Program-made: the position numbers and the translations under genes
Assembly: GCA_019454045.1 (NCBI GenBank)
Contig: SKCR01038121.1
Coordinates: 1-64,000, forward strand
DNA length: 64,000 nt
Direction: 5' to 3'
DNA from: Zanthoxylum bungeanum
Taxonomy: Eukaryota > Streptophyta > Magnoliopsida > Sapindales > Rutaceae
Part shown: positions 11,959 through 22,505 of the stretch, one piece after another
Numbering within the stretch: the stretch's first letter is position 1
Layout of the letters: every line of letters starts with the position of its first letter
Notes under the pieces: model-generated
Database searches by the model: none
Told to the model about the DNA's origin: nothing
Seen by the model: only the letters and a program-made list of their open reading frames with translations

Positions 11959-12340
11959 TGTTAAGTTTTTGTCGCAATATTCGTCAATCTATCAATCAAG
12001 AATGCACGATTTTTACCGTGGTTCGCCGGAAAAATTCCCGACTACATCCACGTTGAACTCCGGAATAGGGAGTTCGCTGCACTAAGCAATTTCAAGATTA
12101 CACACGGAATCTTGAATCCGTTTACAAAATGTATTTTCCCAAATCTCACAAAGAACCCTAATCTCTAAAAGTGACAATCTCTCAAATTCCCAATTGAAGA
12201 TTACACTAACTTGGACTAGGGAATAGGCTTAACACTTAGCCAATTATTAAGGGAATACAAATAATGAAAACTATCTCTAAAACTCAACCTAAGTGCTCTT
12301 TATATAGGATGAGCAAATAAAGGTAATTGGGACAACGGCA
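11959..12340 (-). repeat. 5' LTR of the Copia element
   Basis: The 3' end (TTAACA on the minus strand) is fixed by the primer-binding site. A TATA box lies near 12306-12296. The other end is fixed only to within about 20 bp, by the point where hAT transposase similarity resumes at about 12353. Confidence 0.65.
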
Positions 12341-12352
12341 AGGATTTGAAAA

Positions 12353-14078
12353 TTTTGATGTCGGTTCCACAATTCAAGGATTTGAAAATTTTTATTCACT
12401 AAACTTTCAGTAGGAAACTCAAAATTGGTACATAAATAATTATCTAATTCCGAGTTGTTAGTCGTGTTATCCCTATATTTTTTATTTCGTTGTAATAACC
12501 AACGATCATCTACGTTAAGTCTTGATTGTATTACGGGTTCGCTACTACTAAATTGTCCTACTGATTGCGAGTTATATCTACTAACATAATCATTAAATAA
12601 ATCTTTTATTTTTTTTATTTTAGCTATTATTCTTGTAATATCAATTTCATCGGCTATTTCTAAATATTCATAGTAAGCTTGTAAGATACTATTCAAACCT
12701 TCTATTATAAAAAACCGTGGCAATAAGATAAAGTAGTGGAATGTCTCTAAAATAATGCAATCATTTTGTTTCATAACAACAATAGCATCAAGCAAAATAA
12801 TTTCATTAGGATCAGAACTATCAACATGTTCAAATAGAGTACCAACAATATTCAAACTTTCAACAAGAAATAAATGTGTCGTAGGATAATAAACTCCGCT
12901 AAAAATATTTGTAGCATCATTAAAAGCTTTTAAAATATCTAAAAAAAATTCACAAATATCTCATTGACAATGAAAAAGTGTGATATGTTGAACATGTTGA
13001 GAAAAAAAAAACTACATAATGCATCTTTATATTGGAAAGCTTGACATAAAAGAAAATAAGTTGAATTCCAACGTGTTGGAATATCTCGTGAAAATTTTAT
13101 CGCTTTAATAGCATTTAATTTATAAAACTTGGCTCATTCTCTCCTAACTTGAGAATATGATAAAAAACAATTAAGTAAAATTTTAATAGGATCAATGAAA
13201 TACACATAAATTAAGGACATGACATGTGCAACGAACATGAAAAAATCGACCCCCCAAATTTGGTTGGCATATTTATGTTAAATCTTTAATTGATGCAGTA
13301 TTTGCATATGCTTTATCAAAACTAATTGTTAAAATTTTACCTAACAAACCATATTCATCAAAAATTACTTTCATCATTCTATAAATATTTTATGTAATAT
13401 GTTGTTAATCAAAAATTCTAAATGCAATAAGTCATTTTTGCATGTTTCATGATGCATCAATCCAATGACAAGCCACACCCATATATGAGTGTGTTCGCAA
13501 ATGGTCACTCCAAATATCAGAACGAATAAAAATACGACCTTTAATATATTTAAATGTTTCATTTAAAATAATTTTAGCATCTTTGTATAATTTAAAATGT
13601 GATGTTTTGTTGTATTTCTAGTCATTCCACAAGCAGCATGATTTAAAGCATTCTGAACGTAATTAGTAAAAATAATTTTTTCACCAAAACTTAAAGAAAG
13701 ATTTGTCATACAAGTTAGTTTAGCAAATTCTTCTATATTTTTAGCATCAGAATATTTAAATAAATCTAAAGAATTCGTACATCTACTAGATGATGTGTAC
13801 CTGACCATTTGAGTTTGTGTTGTATCGAGTCCAATTTCAGCGGCATGATGTCTTTCCAAGTGCTTGTTCATATTGTCATATCCACTAGTAAATTTATAAG
13901 AAACCACACAATGGTTGCATATTGCTCTTGGACCTTCATTTTCAGTATCGACTAAATGAAAATGAATTTTGAAAATATCGGAGGAACGAGACTTAACTTC
14001 TCTTCTCCGTATATCGATACTATGACCGCTCTTTTGGGTTGACACATTTGACATGGTGTTTTCAGATGAACTTGCCAT
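12353..14078 (-). pseudogene. hAT BED-finger transposase fragment
   Basis: Starts at ATG 14078 (MASSSENTMSNVS). It has the BED finger CNHC...HLERHH and the N-terminal half to about 13563, then a region with frameshifts and stops, then an open stretch equivalent to the linker before the dimerisation domain (12855-12353). The WWNRHQ...STVAVEQAF dimerisation domain is lost. A short direct repeat of AAGGATTTGAAAATTTT lies at 12340-12356 and near 12378. No active protein is expected. Confidence 0.8.
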
Positions 14079-14520
14079 TTTTGTTAAAGAAATTTTAAAG
14101 AATGAGAGAATTGAGAATGAGAAATTGTAGATGATAGAATTGAGAATTGTAGAATTGAGAGAATTGAGAATCAGTGTGTTGAAAAAATGAAAAATAACCT
14201 CTATTTATAGACTTTTATATATTTTTGTGATACCTAAAATGCCCATAAAATTAGCTGTTTTATTAATGTTATTAAGAGTAATTTAATAATTTGATTTTTT
14301 TTACTTTTTTGGAAAATAGGGAGGGAGCCGTTTCTCCCTACCCTGCTTCCAACGGCTACTAGCCGTTGGGAGCCCTACGGTTCTAACCAGAACCGTAGAA
14401 CCGTTTAATTTCGGTTCTGTCAGGGGTGACCCTAATCTAACCGAAATATTATGGTTCTGATTCCGAAATCGGAACCGTCCGATTTCAACCGGTTCAGAAT
14501 CGAAATCGTGACCGGATCAA
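12353..14520 (-). mobile_element. hAT element copy 2, diverged and truncated
   Basis: This is the same family as the copies at 0.3-3.2 and 59.3-62.2 kb but more diverged. The right side keeps the CCAACGGCTA/TAGCCGTTGG hairpin (14347-14369) and a degenerate end, ACCGGATCAA. The left side is cut at about 12353 by a Copia LTR, and the transposase C-terminus and left end do not reappear anywhere beyond it, implying a deletion after the Copia insertion. Confidence 0.75.
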
Positions 14521-14706
14521 ACTAAAAATTAATCAATTCTACCCGACCCATCATTTTATCACCCTCAATTTCAATCCGCATTCCTTTTTTTTTTCCCTTT
14601 CTGCGCTCCGACACCATTTATGAAAATACCCAAATCCATCGCCAATCACAAGTGTCCAGATCCGATTTGTCATAAACTTCCGTCACCAGTCCTTTTAATT
14701 TTTTTT

Positions 14707-14714
14707 TATATAAA
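14707..14714 (+). promoter_or_regulatory. TATA box of the AGP-type gene
   Basis: TATATAAA lies 86 bp upstream of the ATG at 14800, consistent with transcription starting near 14740 and a leader of about 60 nt. Confidence 0.6.
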
Positions 14715-14799
14715 CTGCCCGATCTACCCTTCACAAGATCAATCGTTTCAACTTATTCATTCAAACGCTAAAGGACTTTCACTTGACTAAACAACAAAA

Positions 14800-15277
14800 A
14801 TGGCAACGAAATTAATTTGCTTATGCTTATTACTCTCTCTAAACTACGTCGTTTCACTAGATTCCCCAGCACCATCACCAGAACACTCCGCAGATTCACC
14901 TTCATCGTCACCGTCGCCAGTAACTGGATCTCCACACCACGCTCCGGAAGCTCCACCGACATCGTCGCCTCCAGCGCCGCCGCCGTCAGATCTAAGCAGA
15001 GCTCCATCTCCGTCGCACCTGCTCCTTCTCCGACATCGAATTCTTCAACTCCAACTCCCGCTCCGGCGAAAGCGAGCGATATGAACTACAGTGACATCAA
15101 TGCCGACGGAGTCGGATCTTCCGGTGGCGGAATGACCAGAGGGAAAAAGGCGGGGATAGCGGTGGGAGTGTTATTGGCGGCGGGATTGTTTGTTGTGGAG
15201 GATTGGTTTATAAGAAGAGACAAGATAATATGAGAAGATCTCAATACAGTTACGATGCAAGGAGGGAGCTTCTGTGA
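14800..15277 (+). pseudogene. proline-rich arabinogalactan-type membrane protein gene, two 1-bp deletions
   Basis: The ATG at 14800 opens a signal peptide (MATKLICLCLLLSLNYVVS) followed by an SP/AP/PP-rich segment typical of hydroxyproline-rich AGPs. Near 14997-15000 the frame must step by one base to continue as QSSISVAPAPSPTSNSS and on to the conserved INADGVGSSGGG and KKAGIAVGVLLAAGLFVV membrane segment. A second one-base step near 15196 restores GGLVYKKRQDNMRRSQY and ends at a TGA at 15275-15277. With both bases restored the length would be about 159 codons. Family members are cell-wall/plasma-membrane proteoglycans glycosylated on hydroxyproline; APAP1-like proteins are the likely relatives, but this is recalled, not searched. 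Conservation after each break suggests recent damage or sequencing indels, so the gene may be intact in the plant. Confidence 0.7.
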
Positions 15278-15637
15278 CTGAAAGGTAATATTTATTTAAA
15301 ATAATTAATTAATTAATTAATTAGTTTATATTTATTTAGTATGATTATTATTGAGTATTATGGTGATTTGAATTTATTGATACTTCATACTTCCATTCTT
15401 TGTTTTTTGTTTTTTGTTTTTTTTGGGTTAAATAATTTTATTATTAGTGAATCATGTGTTACTATTTGTTGAGCTAGACCACTTTGTTTATTGAATGAGT
15501 ATGATTTTACTATGTTAATTGAGTATGTAAATGAATGTTAATAGTTTATTATAGTAGTGGGCTGGTGGTTTGGTTTGAAAAAGCTTTTGTTTGAATTGGT
15601 TTGTTTGGTATTTCTATTCACTATCATATCCCGCAAG

Positions 15638-16187
15638 TAAGGCTGTAAGGGTGTAATCGAGCCGAATCATGCCTCGGGTCTATAAGTAAATATATGAGTT
15701 TGAGTTCGGCTCGATCTCGAATCGTGTTTTACATGCGTTATTTGAACTATATTCGTTAAGGAAATATTGAGATCGAGTTCTACTCGAAATCGATCACTAA
15801 ACGATTAGGCTCGACTTGAGCTCGATTAATTTAATAAATTCAATTTTTTTTTATTTATTTCATCAAAATTTAAATAAATATCCTATAAAATTCGAATGTT
15901 TGTGACCTCTCTCTCTTTATATAGTATCGAGTCGAGTTGTGTTTTTACGATCCAAATCAAGTCTATTTCGAATAGAGTTCGCGAGTAAAAATCGAGCCGA
16001 ATCAAGCTTTTGCAAGTCGGTCTCATTTAATAATCAAGCTATTATTTTTGAATTCGAGTAGTTCATTTGTTAAACGAATCGATCTCAAATCAAAATAAAT
16101 ACGAATAGAACTCGAGCTGTTTATGAATAACTCAGTTCATTTACAGCCCTTTATGAATAAGAATAACTCAGTTCATTTACAGCCCTA
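15638..16187. mobile_element. hAT MITE with 8-bp target duplication and doubled right end
   Basis: The left end is TAAGGCTGTAAGGG and the right end CATTTACAGCCCTA, resembling the TAGGGCTGTAAA ends of plant hAT MITEs. Flanks are CCCGCAAG (15630-15637) and TTCGCAAG (16188-16195), identical at 6 of 8 bases. The last part is duplicated: TTATGAATAA...CTCAGTTCATTTACAGCCC occurs twice in tandem at 16122-16187. There is no coding sequence. It lies about 360 bp downstream of the AGP-type gene. Confidence 0.8.
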
Positions 16188-16414
16188 TTCGCAAGGAAGA
16201 GTAATAAAATACTAACAAAGGTACATTTGGTATTAAAAAGATATGGCATCAATGAAATCACTAAATCTTAAACATAAATGAGAGCTCAAAATTTTTGCAG
16301 GATGGGATAAATCCGTAAGAAGTGATTTTTTTTTTTCTTAAAAAAAATGTTATTAAAGACGGGTTAGTTTGATAATGTTACTTAACTAACGTTTTTAACT
16401 ATATAATCATGTTA

Positions 16415-16684
16415 TGAAAATATAAATTATATGGTTGTTTATCAAACAAATTTTTTATCTTCCCATTACCAACCTTGTATCTTCTTATAACTCTCACTAC
16501 CTCATAAAAGTTCATCCATTTTGTATCTATTGATTATCTATTTATTTTACTTTATGGTTATATGACTATAAAAGGATGACTCACCTTTTTATTTGTACCC
16601 ACTTGAAAGATTACATAATAAGAGATGAAAAAATGAGTTTATATGGCTGAAGAAGATTTATTATATTTTGTCTTTACAATTTTT
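16415..16684 (+). repeat. direct repeat A (LTR-like), partner at 18660
   Basis: About 270 bp recurs with moderate divergence at 18660-18902 in the same orientation. Shared landmarks include ATCAAACAAATTTTTTATCT, CTATTGATTAT and GACTATAAAAGGA, the last a good TATA box. These are probably the two LTR remnants of a decayed Copia element whose interior now holds another LTR. Confidence 0.5.
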
Positions 16685-16966
16685 TACGAGTTTTTACACT
16701 TAAGAGGTTTATGCTTTCCTTCATGAAAATATGGTAAATCTACATATCTGTTTTATTCCTACTTGCAAAAAGGTATGGAAATATTTATTTTAATTCCTAA
16801 ATAAATTTGATTTGATTAATTTTATGTTAATGTAATTTTATTATATAAATGATGCATGTATGAATATTTAATATTTACATAATAATAATTATTATTTTGT
16901 TAATTGTTATATAATTACCTTTGAAGTGTGAATATGAAAAAAAAAATGGAATGAGATAAAACTCAT

Positions 16967-17926
16967 TTTGCATGCTCTCTGGAACTAGACAACTTTATAC
17001 CGATATCCATATTGTTCTTCACAACTGATTGCATAGCTTCTGAACCAGACAACTTTATACCGGTCTCCATAGCGATCTACCTGAAGATTAACATGCTTTC
17101 TAAAACTGGCCGGAACCATACCAGTCTCTATATCAGTTAACTTGAACTTTTTACATACTCTCTGGAACCGGCATGAAATCATACCGGTATCTATATCGGT
17201 CAGTAATCTGATAGTTAGGATGCATTTAATGCTCAACGGTAACTATTCAGTAGCCATTTGAAATCAACACTGGCATATCGGTCTCTACACAAAGATTTGG
17301 GTATGCTCAAATTTTTCACTATAAATTGAGACTCTATTCCATTTTTGTTGTTCTTACACTTTCTAACATTTTATTGAAAGCAAAAACTGAGAGAAATACA
17401 AAACCTTCTTGATTATTTTATTCTCATCATTTTATAAGCTCATTACATACAACTTCTTATCATTCTAGAGAGCTTAGCTATATTTGGGTAAACACACTCA
17501 CATTCAATCTTTGTAATCTTTAGTGAGTTCCCAAATAGTATTGTAAATATTTTTATTCTTCAAACACTTGTGTGAAATCCCATGTGTGATGTGTGAGTGG
17601 TGGGTACTCTGTGGATTTGTATAAAAGGTTAGAGAGGAGTCTTAGATCAAAGACCTCTCGGTTGTAAAAGTTGTTGAACTTAGTGAAACCTTCAAGGGAG
17701 CTTGAAGAGAAGTGGACGTAGGCAAGAGTTTTGGCCGAACCACTATAAAATCGGTTTTATATTTCTCTTCCCTTAACTCATTTACTTTGCCATTGTTATA
17801 TCTTTGAATTTATTAATTGTGATATTTGGTAAAACTTGCTCCAACAATAGCTTAAAATTATTAAGAATTTAAATTTCGCTTTTATTTTTAACTATACAAT
17901 TCATCTCCCTCTTGGGTATAGTGTTG
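16967..17926 (+). mobile_element. SIRE-like Copia LTR, 5' truncated
   Basis: Similar over most of its length to 42190-43395. It has a CTATAAATTGAGACTC TATA region at about 17320 and an R/U5 with the GTGGACGTAGGCAAGAG...GCCGAACCACTATAAA motif typical of SIRE/Maximus-type LTRs. It ends near CAATTCATCTCCCTCTTGG. The first 300 bp seen in the 42-kb copy are missing. No internal coding region is attached. Confidence 0.6.
16985..17300 (+). repeat. U3 tandem motif ACCGGTCTCCATATCGGT, about five degenerate copies
   Basis: Degenerate copies of an 18-bp partly palindromic motif, spaced roughly 40-60 bp, precede the LTR TATA box. The 42-kb LTR has the same arrangement, which suggests promoter or enhancer repeats. 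Confidence 0.6.
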
Positions 17927-18184
17927 TTGTAAGACTTGTAGGTAATTTCAGTTAGTGCATTAGCTAATATTATACAAATACCTGCAGTGTTTCATATATA
18001 AAAATTATAATGAAAAATTGTTATATATTTTCTTATTTTAGAACATGAAATATTATTTATGGGTCTTGAAGTACCATATTTTATTATAAAGTATCTTGTG
18101 CTAAATTGCATATTATATAGTGTTTGCATTCTTGTAAATAAATTATTATTCATGGTAAGCTTGAAGACATGGAAATGAAGTGCA

Positions 18185-18659
18185 AACATATACCTTTGTG
18201 CAACAAATCATAACACAATTAACAATATATATACATGACATTATGTTTCAAGAATAGTAGTCAAATCACAAGCTCAAACTTAATTTATTTATCAAGTGCT
18301 CTAACATAATGTTTCACCTAAGACATTATCAATTAGATGATTGACCAATAAAGCAACAATGTCATGTTGAGACTTGAGGGGAAGCATCCATTGAGAGGAA
18401 GTTTGGTTATTAAACAAGAGTTGATGACTTGAAGGAAACTACATACACTATACTCTTTTTCCTTCACTAGTTCGTTTTCTTTTCCTAACCATCAGATTTT
18501 TCCTAATAAGGTTTTAATGAGGCAGTGTTGCACCTTCTTAAGTTATAGTGAATGATGTACTATTTTTCCTTCGCCGGTTTTTTTTCCATTGGGTATTTAC
18601 TACTAAAGGTTTTAATGAGACATATTCTTTATAGGATAAACATACAAGAGAAATTATTA
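18185..18659 (+). other. Copia 3' non-coding remnant with purine tract
   Basis: Contains GAGACTTGAGGGGAAG near 18370, a polypurine-tract-like stretch. It is followed by the T/C-rich text around CTCTTTTTCCTTCACTAG and TAAGGTTTTAATGAGGCA that commonly lies at the 3' end of plant Copia elements. It leads into direct repeat B at 18660. Confidence 0.4.
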
Positions 18660-18902
18660 TGAAAATATAAATTTTATCAAACAAATTTTTTATCTCCCCA
18701 TTACCAACCTCATATCTTCCTATAACGCCAACTCCTTAGTAGAAATTATGATTCATTATATATCTATTGATTATTTATTAATTTTACTTGTGGTTATGTG
18801 ACTATAAAAGGAAGGCTCACCTTCGTATTAGTTACATTTAGAGGTGAAAAATGAGTTCAAATAGTTGAAGAAGATTTGTTATATTTTGTCTTTATAATTT
18901 AT
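18660..18902 (+). repeat. direct repeat B (LTR-like), partner at 16415
   Basis: Second copy of the 16415-16684 repeat, with GACTATAAAAGGAAGGCTCACC as its TATA region. Lying downstream of a purine tract, it would be the 3' LTR remnant. Confidence 0.5.
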
Positions 18903-20240
18903 TATTTATCTTTATTATTTAAAAAATCAAGAGATTTCAAATATTTTCAACTTAAACTACTTTTAATAGGATTTTAATATGATTTTAAACGCTTCCAAAA
19001 TACTCAAACAGACACTAAAATCAATTGAACAAGAGTTGAGAAAACTTTAGGGATAAATGTGTGTAAGTATATCATTTTTTAAATCAATTTTAATTTTTAA
19101 AATCGCGCACAGACATGTGTGTACGTAAATCTATATTAAAAAGTAGTACATCGCAATGATATGTGATGATTTAATAATCGTGAAGACTAATTTGCTAGAT
19201 GAGAGTTAGAATTTGCTCACAAGACTGATCTTGAGAAATTCGAAAAGTCGACTTGTGATATTCGGCGGAGCTTCTCGGAAAATACATATCTACGACAAAC
19301 AGCTACTTAGATCATCACATAGGTGGTGGGATTGGATCCGCAAGCATGTTCTGATAATGAAGGATTGATGTATGTGTCAAACGGCCACCGTAGATAGTGG
19401 CGCGTGGACTACATGCACCGAAAGCTGTCATCGGAGGTCCGAAACTCTCAAATTATGCTTCTGAACCTAATTGAATCCAAATGTTCAAATTCTAAACCTA
19501 ATTGACCTTAATTTATCAAATCATAAACCTATTGATCTCAATTTATTAAACCCTAACTTTAATTAATATCAATTACAATAACATAACCATAATTGACTTA
19601 ATTGTACCCAAATTTTCAAACATGAATCAAATTTTTTTGAATAAGAATAAAATTATCTAACGCAGTCTTACCCATTCGTATAAGCGTCGCCTAAAAAGCC
19701 TAAACATTAAGCGATCTTCCACCGTACATCTAACGTATACCGTTTTTTAAAACATTAGATGAAAATGTGGGGATTTTCAATCCTTAGATTAAGGCTTATC
19801 TTTTGCTGTAGGAGTGTTTGATTAGTGACCCTTGATGACCTTTCAGATTCACCAAAAGTACTCCTTGGCAGTAAATTGTGAAATGATGTTTTATTTTTTG
19901 GAATTAAAAGGATGTGGTTTGACTGAAATCATTCACAGACAGTGACACTGCAATTAATTTTAGCTTTTCAAAATAATTTTTTACCATCTTAATAATAATA
20001 TCAGAACAGACTAAAAGATCAGAAAAACACAAAATTTAATACACTGAAATTTTATTGCCAAACTTCTAATTAAAATCCAATCTACATATATATTAAAAGC
20101 AGAAAGAAATACATCCAATGATATGCCATAACTGAATTATTGGTAGAGCAGAAAAATTACAAACATGTGGGCACCACCTTATCACCATGGAAAAAGCAAA
20201 AGGCAAACATCACTGACATAAAATGAAACATTCAAATTGA
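18903..20240. other. intergenic, no gene seen
   Basis: About 1.3 kb, AT-rich except a more balanced stretch at 19140-19460. That stretch has no recognisable ORF or repeat partner in the window. It lies downstream of PR-10. Confidence 0.4.
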
Positions 20241-20403
20241 TTTTTTTTTTAAAATCATTACCGGCAAATCGTTCTTTTTGGGCTTAAATGAAGTAGATAA
20301 AATCTCGGACTGTCCCAGGTTCTTACAAAAAACACACTCCCTGAATTCGAACGTAGGACCTGGAGATCAAAGCCTGAACCCTATACCACCAAACCACATC
20401 CAC
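20241..20403 (-). mobile_element. tRNA-derived SINE (copy 1)
   Basis: 163 bp in minus orientation with its A-tail as T10 at the left. Flanked by a perfect 12-bp target duplication, CATTCAAATTGA (20229-20240 and 20404-20415). Read on the minus strand it opens GTGGTTTGGTGGTATAGGG (A-box-like) and has CGTTCGAATTC (B-box-like) about 40 bp later. It lies just 3' of the PR-10 stop codon, possibly in its 3' UTR. Confidence 0.9.
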
Positions 20404-20515
20404 CATTCAAATTGAAATGACAACATTTAATTCAAGGTTTCCTTATTTGTTATATATATATATATATATTATTCTTTTTATTTTTATTTTTATTTTTTAA
20501 AATATTCCATAAACT

Positions 20516-21855
20516 TTAAGCATAAGCCTCAGGGTTGTGAATGAGGTATGCTTCAACAACTTTGTACATCCCCAAGGCTTTCTCTTTTCCAGAATTAATT
20601 TCCTCTTCAGTGAGAGCAACATCACCCTTTGTATAATATGTGCTTAACATTTTATTTTTGCTTCCACCTTCTGGTGTTGCCTCAAATTTAACTTCATAAG
20701 TGATTTTCTCAATATTATCCATCAACCCATCTGATTCAATCAAACTGTATTTATATGAAAAATTCACTGGGTCAATCTCATCTACTCTGTTCTTTATATA
20801 CTTCACTGGGCTACCTGCACATATAGCATATATAGGGGGATCAAAAATCAATACTGTTATAATTTACTCGCAAAATGAATGAGTCTGTTTTTTAAAATCA
20901 TATTAAAAATACTTTCTCAATGTTAAATTGATTTCAAATCTATTGATAATATGTTCAAAAACGCTAGTTAAGTAGCACTTCCAAGCCGAACTGAACTTAA
21001 ATCTAATGAATATATGTAGTATTTGTCCATGGTTTGCTCCTATGAGGTCTGGGGTGAGATTTTTCATGGGCATCCCTCATTTGAATGTGAGTAAATCTCA
21101 CATTCTGCCTCTTGGGGACACAAATTCTTTGTAAAAATTATTATGTACAAGCTTGAAGTGTAGTCAATTCATTGTAATTAATGAAAATGAACTAAATGGA
21201 TCATATGATAGTCATCGGACTAATACTATGTTTTGTTGGGATATCCCACAACCATCCATTTCATGTACGTAATTTCATATCCAAAATCTATCTATTTTTA
21301 TTTTTTGGTTCCCATATTATCGAATAGTAAAAATATCCAACTAAATCGTCAACCCCAACTCCTACTATAAGATTACAAATTTATTACTAATTTAGGCAGA
21401 CTGATGGTAGATAACTAGATATCTCATTATTTATTTTATTTTTATTTTTTTAAAACTCGACTACCAAATCACCCGATTCAGGTTTAAGCAGAGCATGTAT
21501 AACCCCCGACTCCCCCAAACTCTTATAAGAAGTGCACCACTGGATTCGAACTTATGACTTCGGCAATCAGATTCTAAACCTTATGCCACCAAATCTTAGA
21601 GACAATATCTCATTATTGATGTTAGTTAACATATGTGTGTGGGTGTGTAGTGTTTGGTGGGTAAATTTTACCTTGAGCAAAGTTGACCTGCCTGATGCTT
21701 CCAGTGTCCCCATCACCTTGAATGAATTCAATGCTTTTAACAGCAGATGGCATGAGTTTTGGGACAAGATTGTGAGAATCAACAAACAAGGCCTTGTAAA
21801 GTCTTGCTGGTGGGATTGGAGATGTGTATTCATCTGTATAGGTTAAGACACCCAT
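20516..21855 (-). CDS. PR-10 / Bet v 1 family protein, two exons
   Basis: Exon 1 is 21855-21672 and exon 2 is 20814-20516 (TAA). They join in phase 1 after Gln61 to give a 160-residue protein, the usual length. The intron position, after about codon 62, is the one conserved across PR-10 genes, with GT at 21671 and AG at 20815. Family features are the N-terminal MGVLTYTDEYTSPIPPARLYK, the glycine-rich loop GDGDTG at residues 47-52 (one Gly changed to Asp against the usual GxGGxG), KYSLIESDGL in the core, and the long C-terminal helix KALGMYKVVEAYL. PR-10 proteins are small cytosolic proteins with a large hydrophobic cavity that bind plant hormones, flavonoids or alkaloid precursors and are often induced by stress. 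The substrate cannot be told from sequence. The 857-bp intron carries a SINE. Confidence 0.92.
21432..21604 (-). mobile_element. tRNA-derived SINE (copy 2) inside the PR-10 intron
   Basis: 173 bp in minus orientation, flanked by the perfect 13-bp duplication ATATCTCATTATT (21419-21431 and 21605-21617). On the minus strand it reads TTTGGTGGCATAAGG, then AGTTCGAATCC as the B box, and ends in an A-rich tail. It is in the same orientation as the host gene and wholly intronic. Confidence 0.9.
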
Positions 21856-21956
21856 GATGATGATGATATATTTGAAAATTAATTTGGAGATAATAAGAGA
21901 TTTAAAAAGGATCTCTTGCTCTGTTGAGAGTTGATTTCAACTGGGTGAGGTGTTGG

Positions 21957-21966
21957 TATTTATAGG
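21957..21966 (-). promoter_or_regulatory. TATA box of the PR-10 gene
   Basis: CTATAAATAC on the minus strand lies about 100 bp upstream of the ATG at 21855, implying transcription from near 21930. Confidence 0.6.
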
Positions 21967-21998
21967 GTAAATTTAAGATTCTTCAAATTGTTTTGTTA

Positions 21999-22042
21999 TG
22001 CAAATATTGATCTTAACGACTGCAAATATTGATCTTAACGAC
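21999..22042 (-). repeat. perfect 22-bp tandem duplication in the PR-10 promoter
   Basis: TGCAAATATTGATCTTAACG plus AC occurs twice with no mismatch (21999-22020 and 22021-22042), about 35 bp upstream of the TATA box. Confidence 0.9.
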
Positions 22043-22439
22043 ACATTGGCCGGAAATGTTGTTCCATCTCCAATAATCCAAATGGTGAAGACATACATGA
22101 GTTTTGAAATTGATTTTTAACCATATATTTATTGAGAAACACGATTGAGATGATTCGATCATGTCTTACGCATATTTTCAAGTGTTCGGATGAAAAATGA
22201 GAATATATGATATTGATATGTGTTACGAGGTTGGAGAAGATCTAAATTGATATGGACAAAATCATAAATAATAAAAAAAAAACAATGATTTCCGATATAA
22301 TACAATGACATCAAATGATCAATGTAATTAGGGGTTTATCAGTTGGGTCTTTCCATTAACTTAGAATTTTTTTTAGTTTGATTTCTCTGTTGCTCATTTC
22401 CCACTAAAATTAGAACCCTAGACTATCATAGTTTATGAT

Positions 22440-22505
22440 ATGAAGTGATTTCTGCTAATATTTTGATCTCTTATGAAGTGATTTCTGCTATTATTTTGAC
22501 CTCTT
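22440..22505. repeat. 33-bp tandem duplication
   Basis: Two head-to-tail copies of a 33-bp unit starting ATGAAGTGATTTCTGCTA, differing at two positions. It lies about 590 bp upstream of the PR-10 ATG. Confidence 0.85.

Larger units (their letters stand above)
9831..12340 (-). mobile_element. Copia retrotransposon, 5' half (LTR, leader, gag, protease)
   Basis: On the minus strand the order is a 5' LTR from about 12340 to 11959 (TATATAAAGAG at about 12306-12296), a primer-binding site TGGTATCAGAGC (11956-11945) matching the 3' end of initiator tRNA-Met, a leader of about 870 bp, gag from 11071, a zinc knuckle and the start of protease. Integrase, reverse transcriptase, RNase H and the 3' LTR are missing beyond the TA microsatellite. 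The LTR sits directly inside the coding region of a hAT transposase, so this Copia element inserted into that older transposon. Confidence 0.8.
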
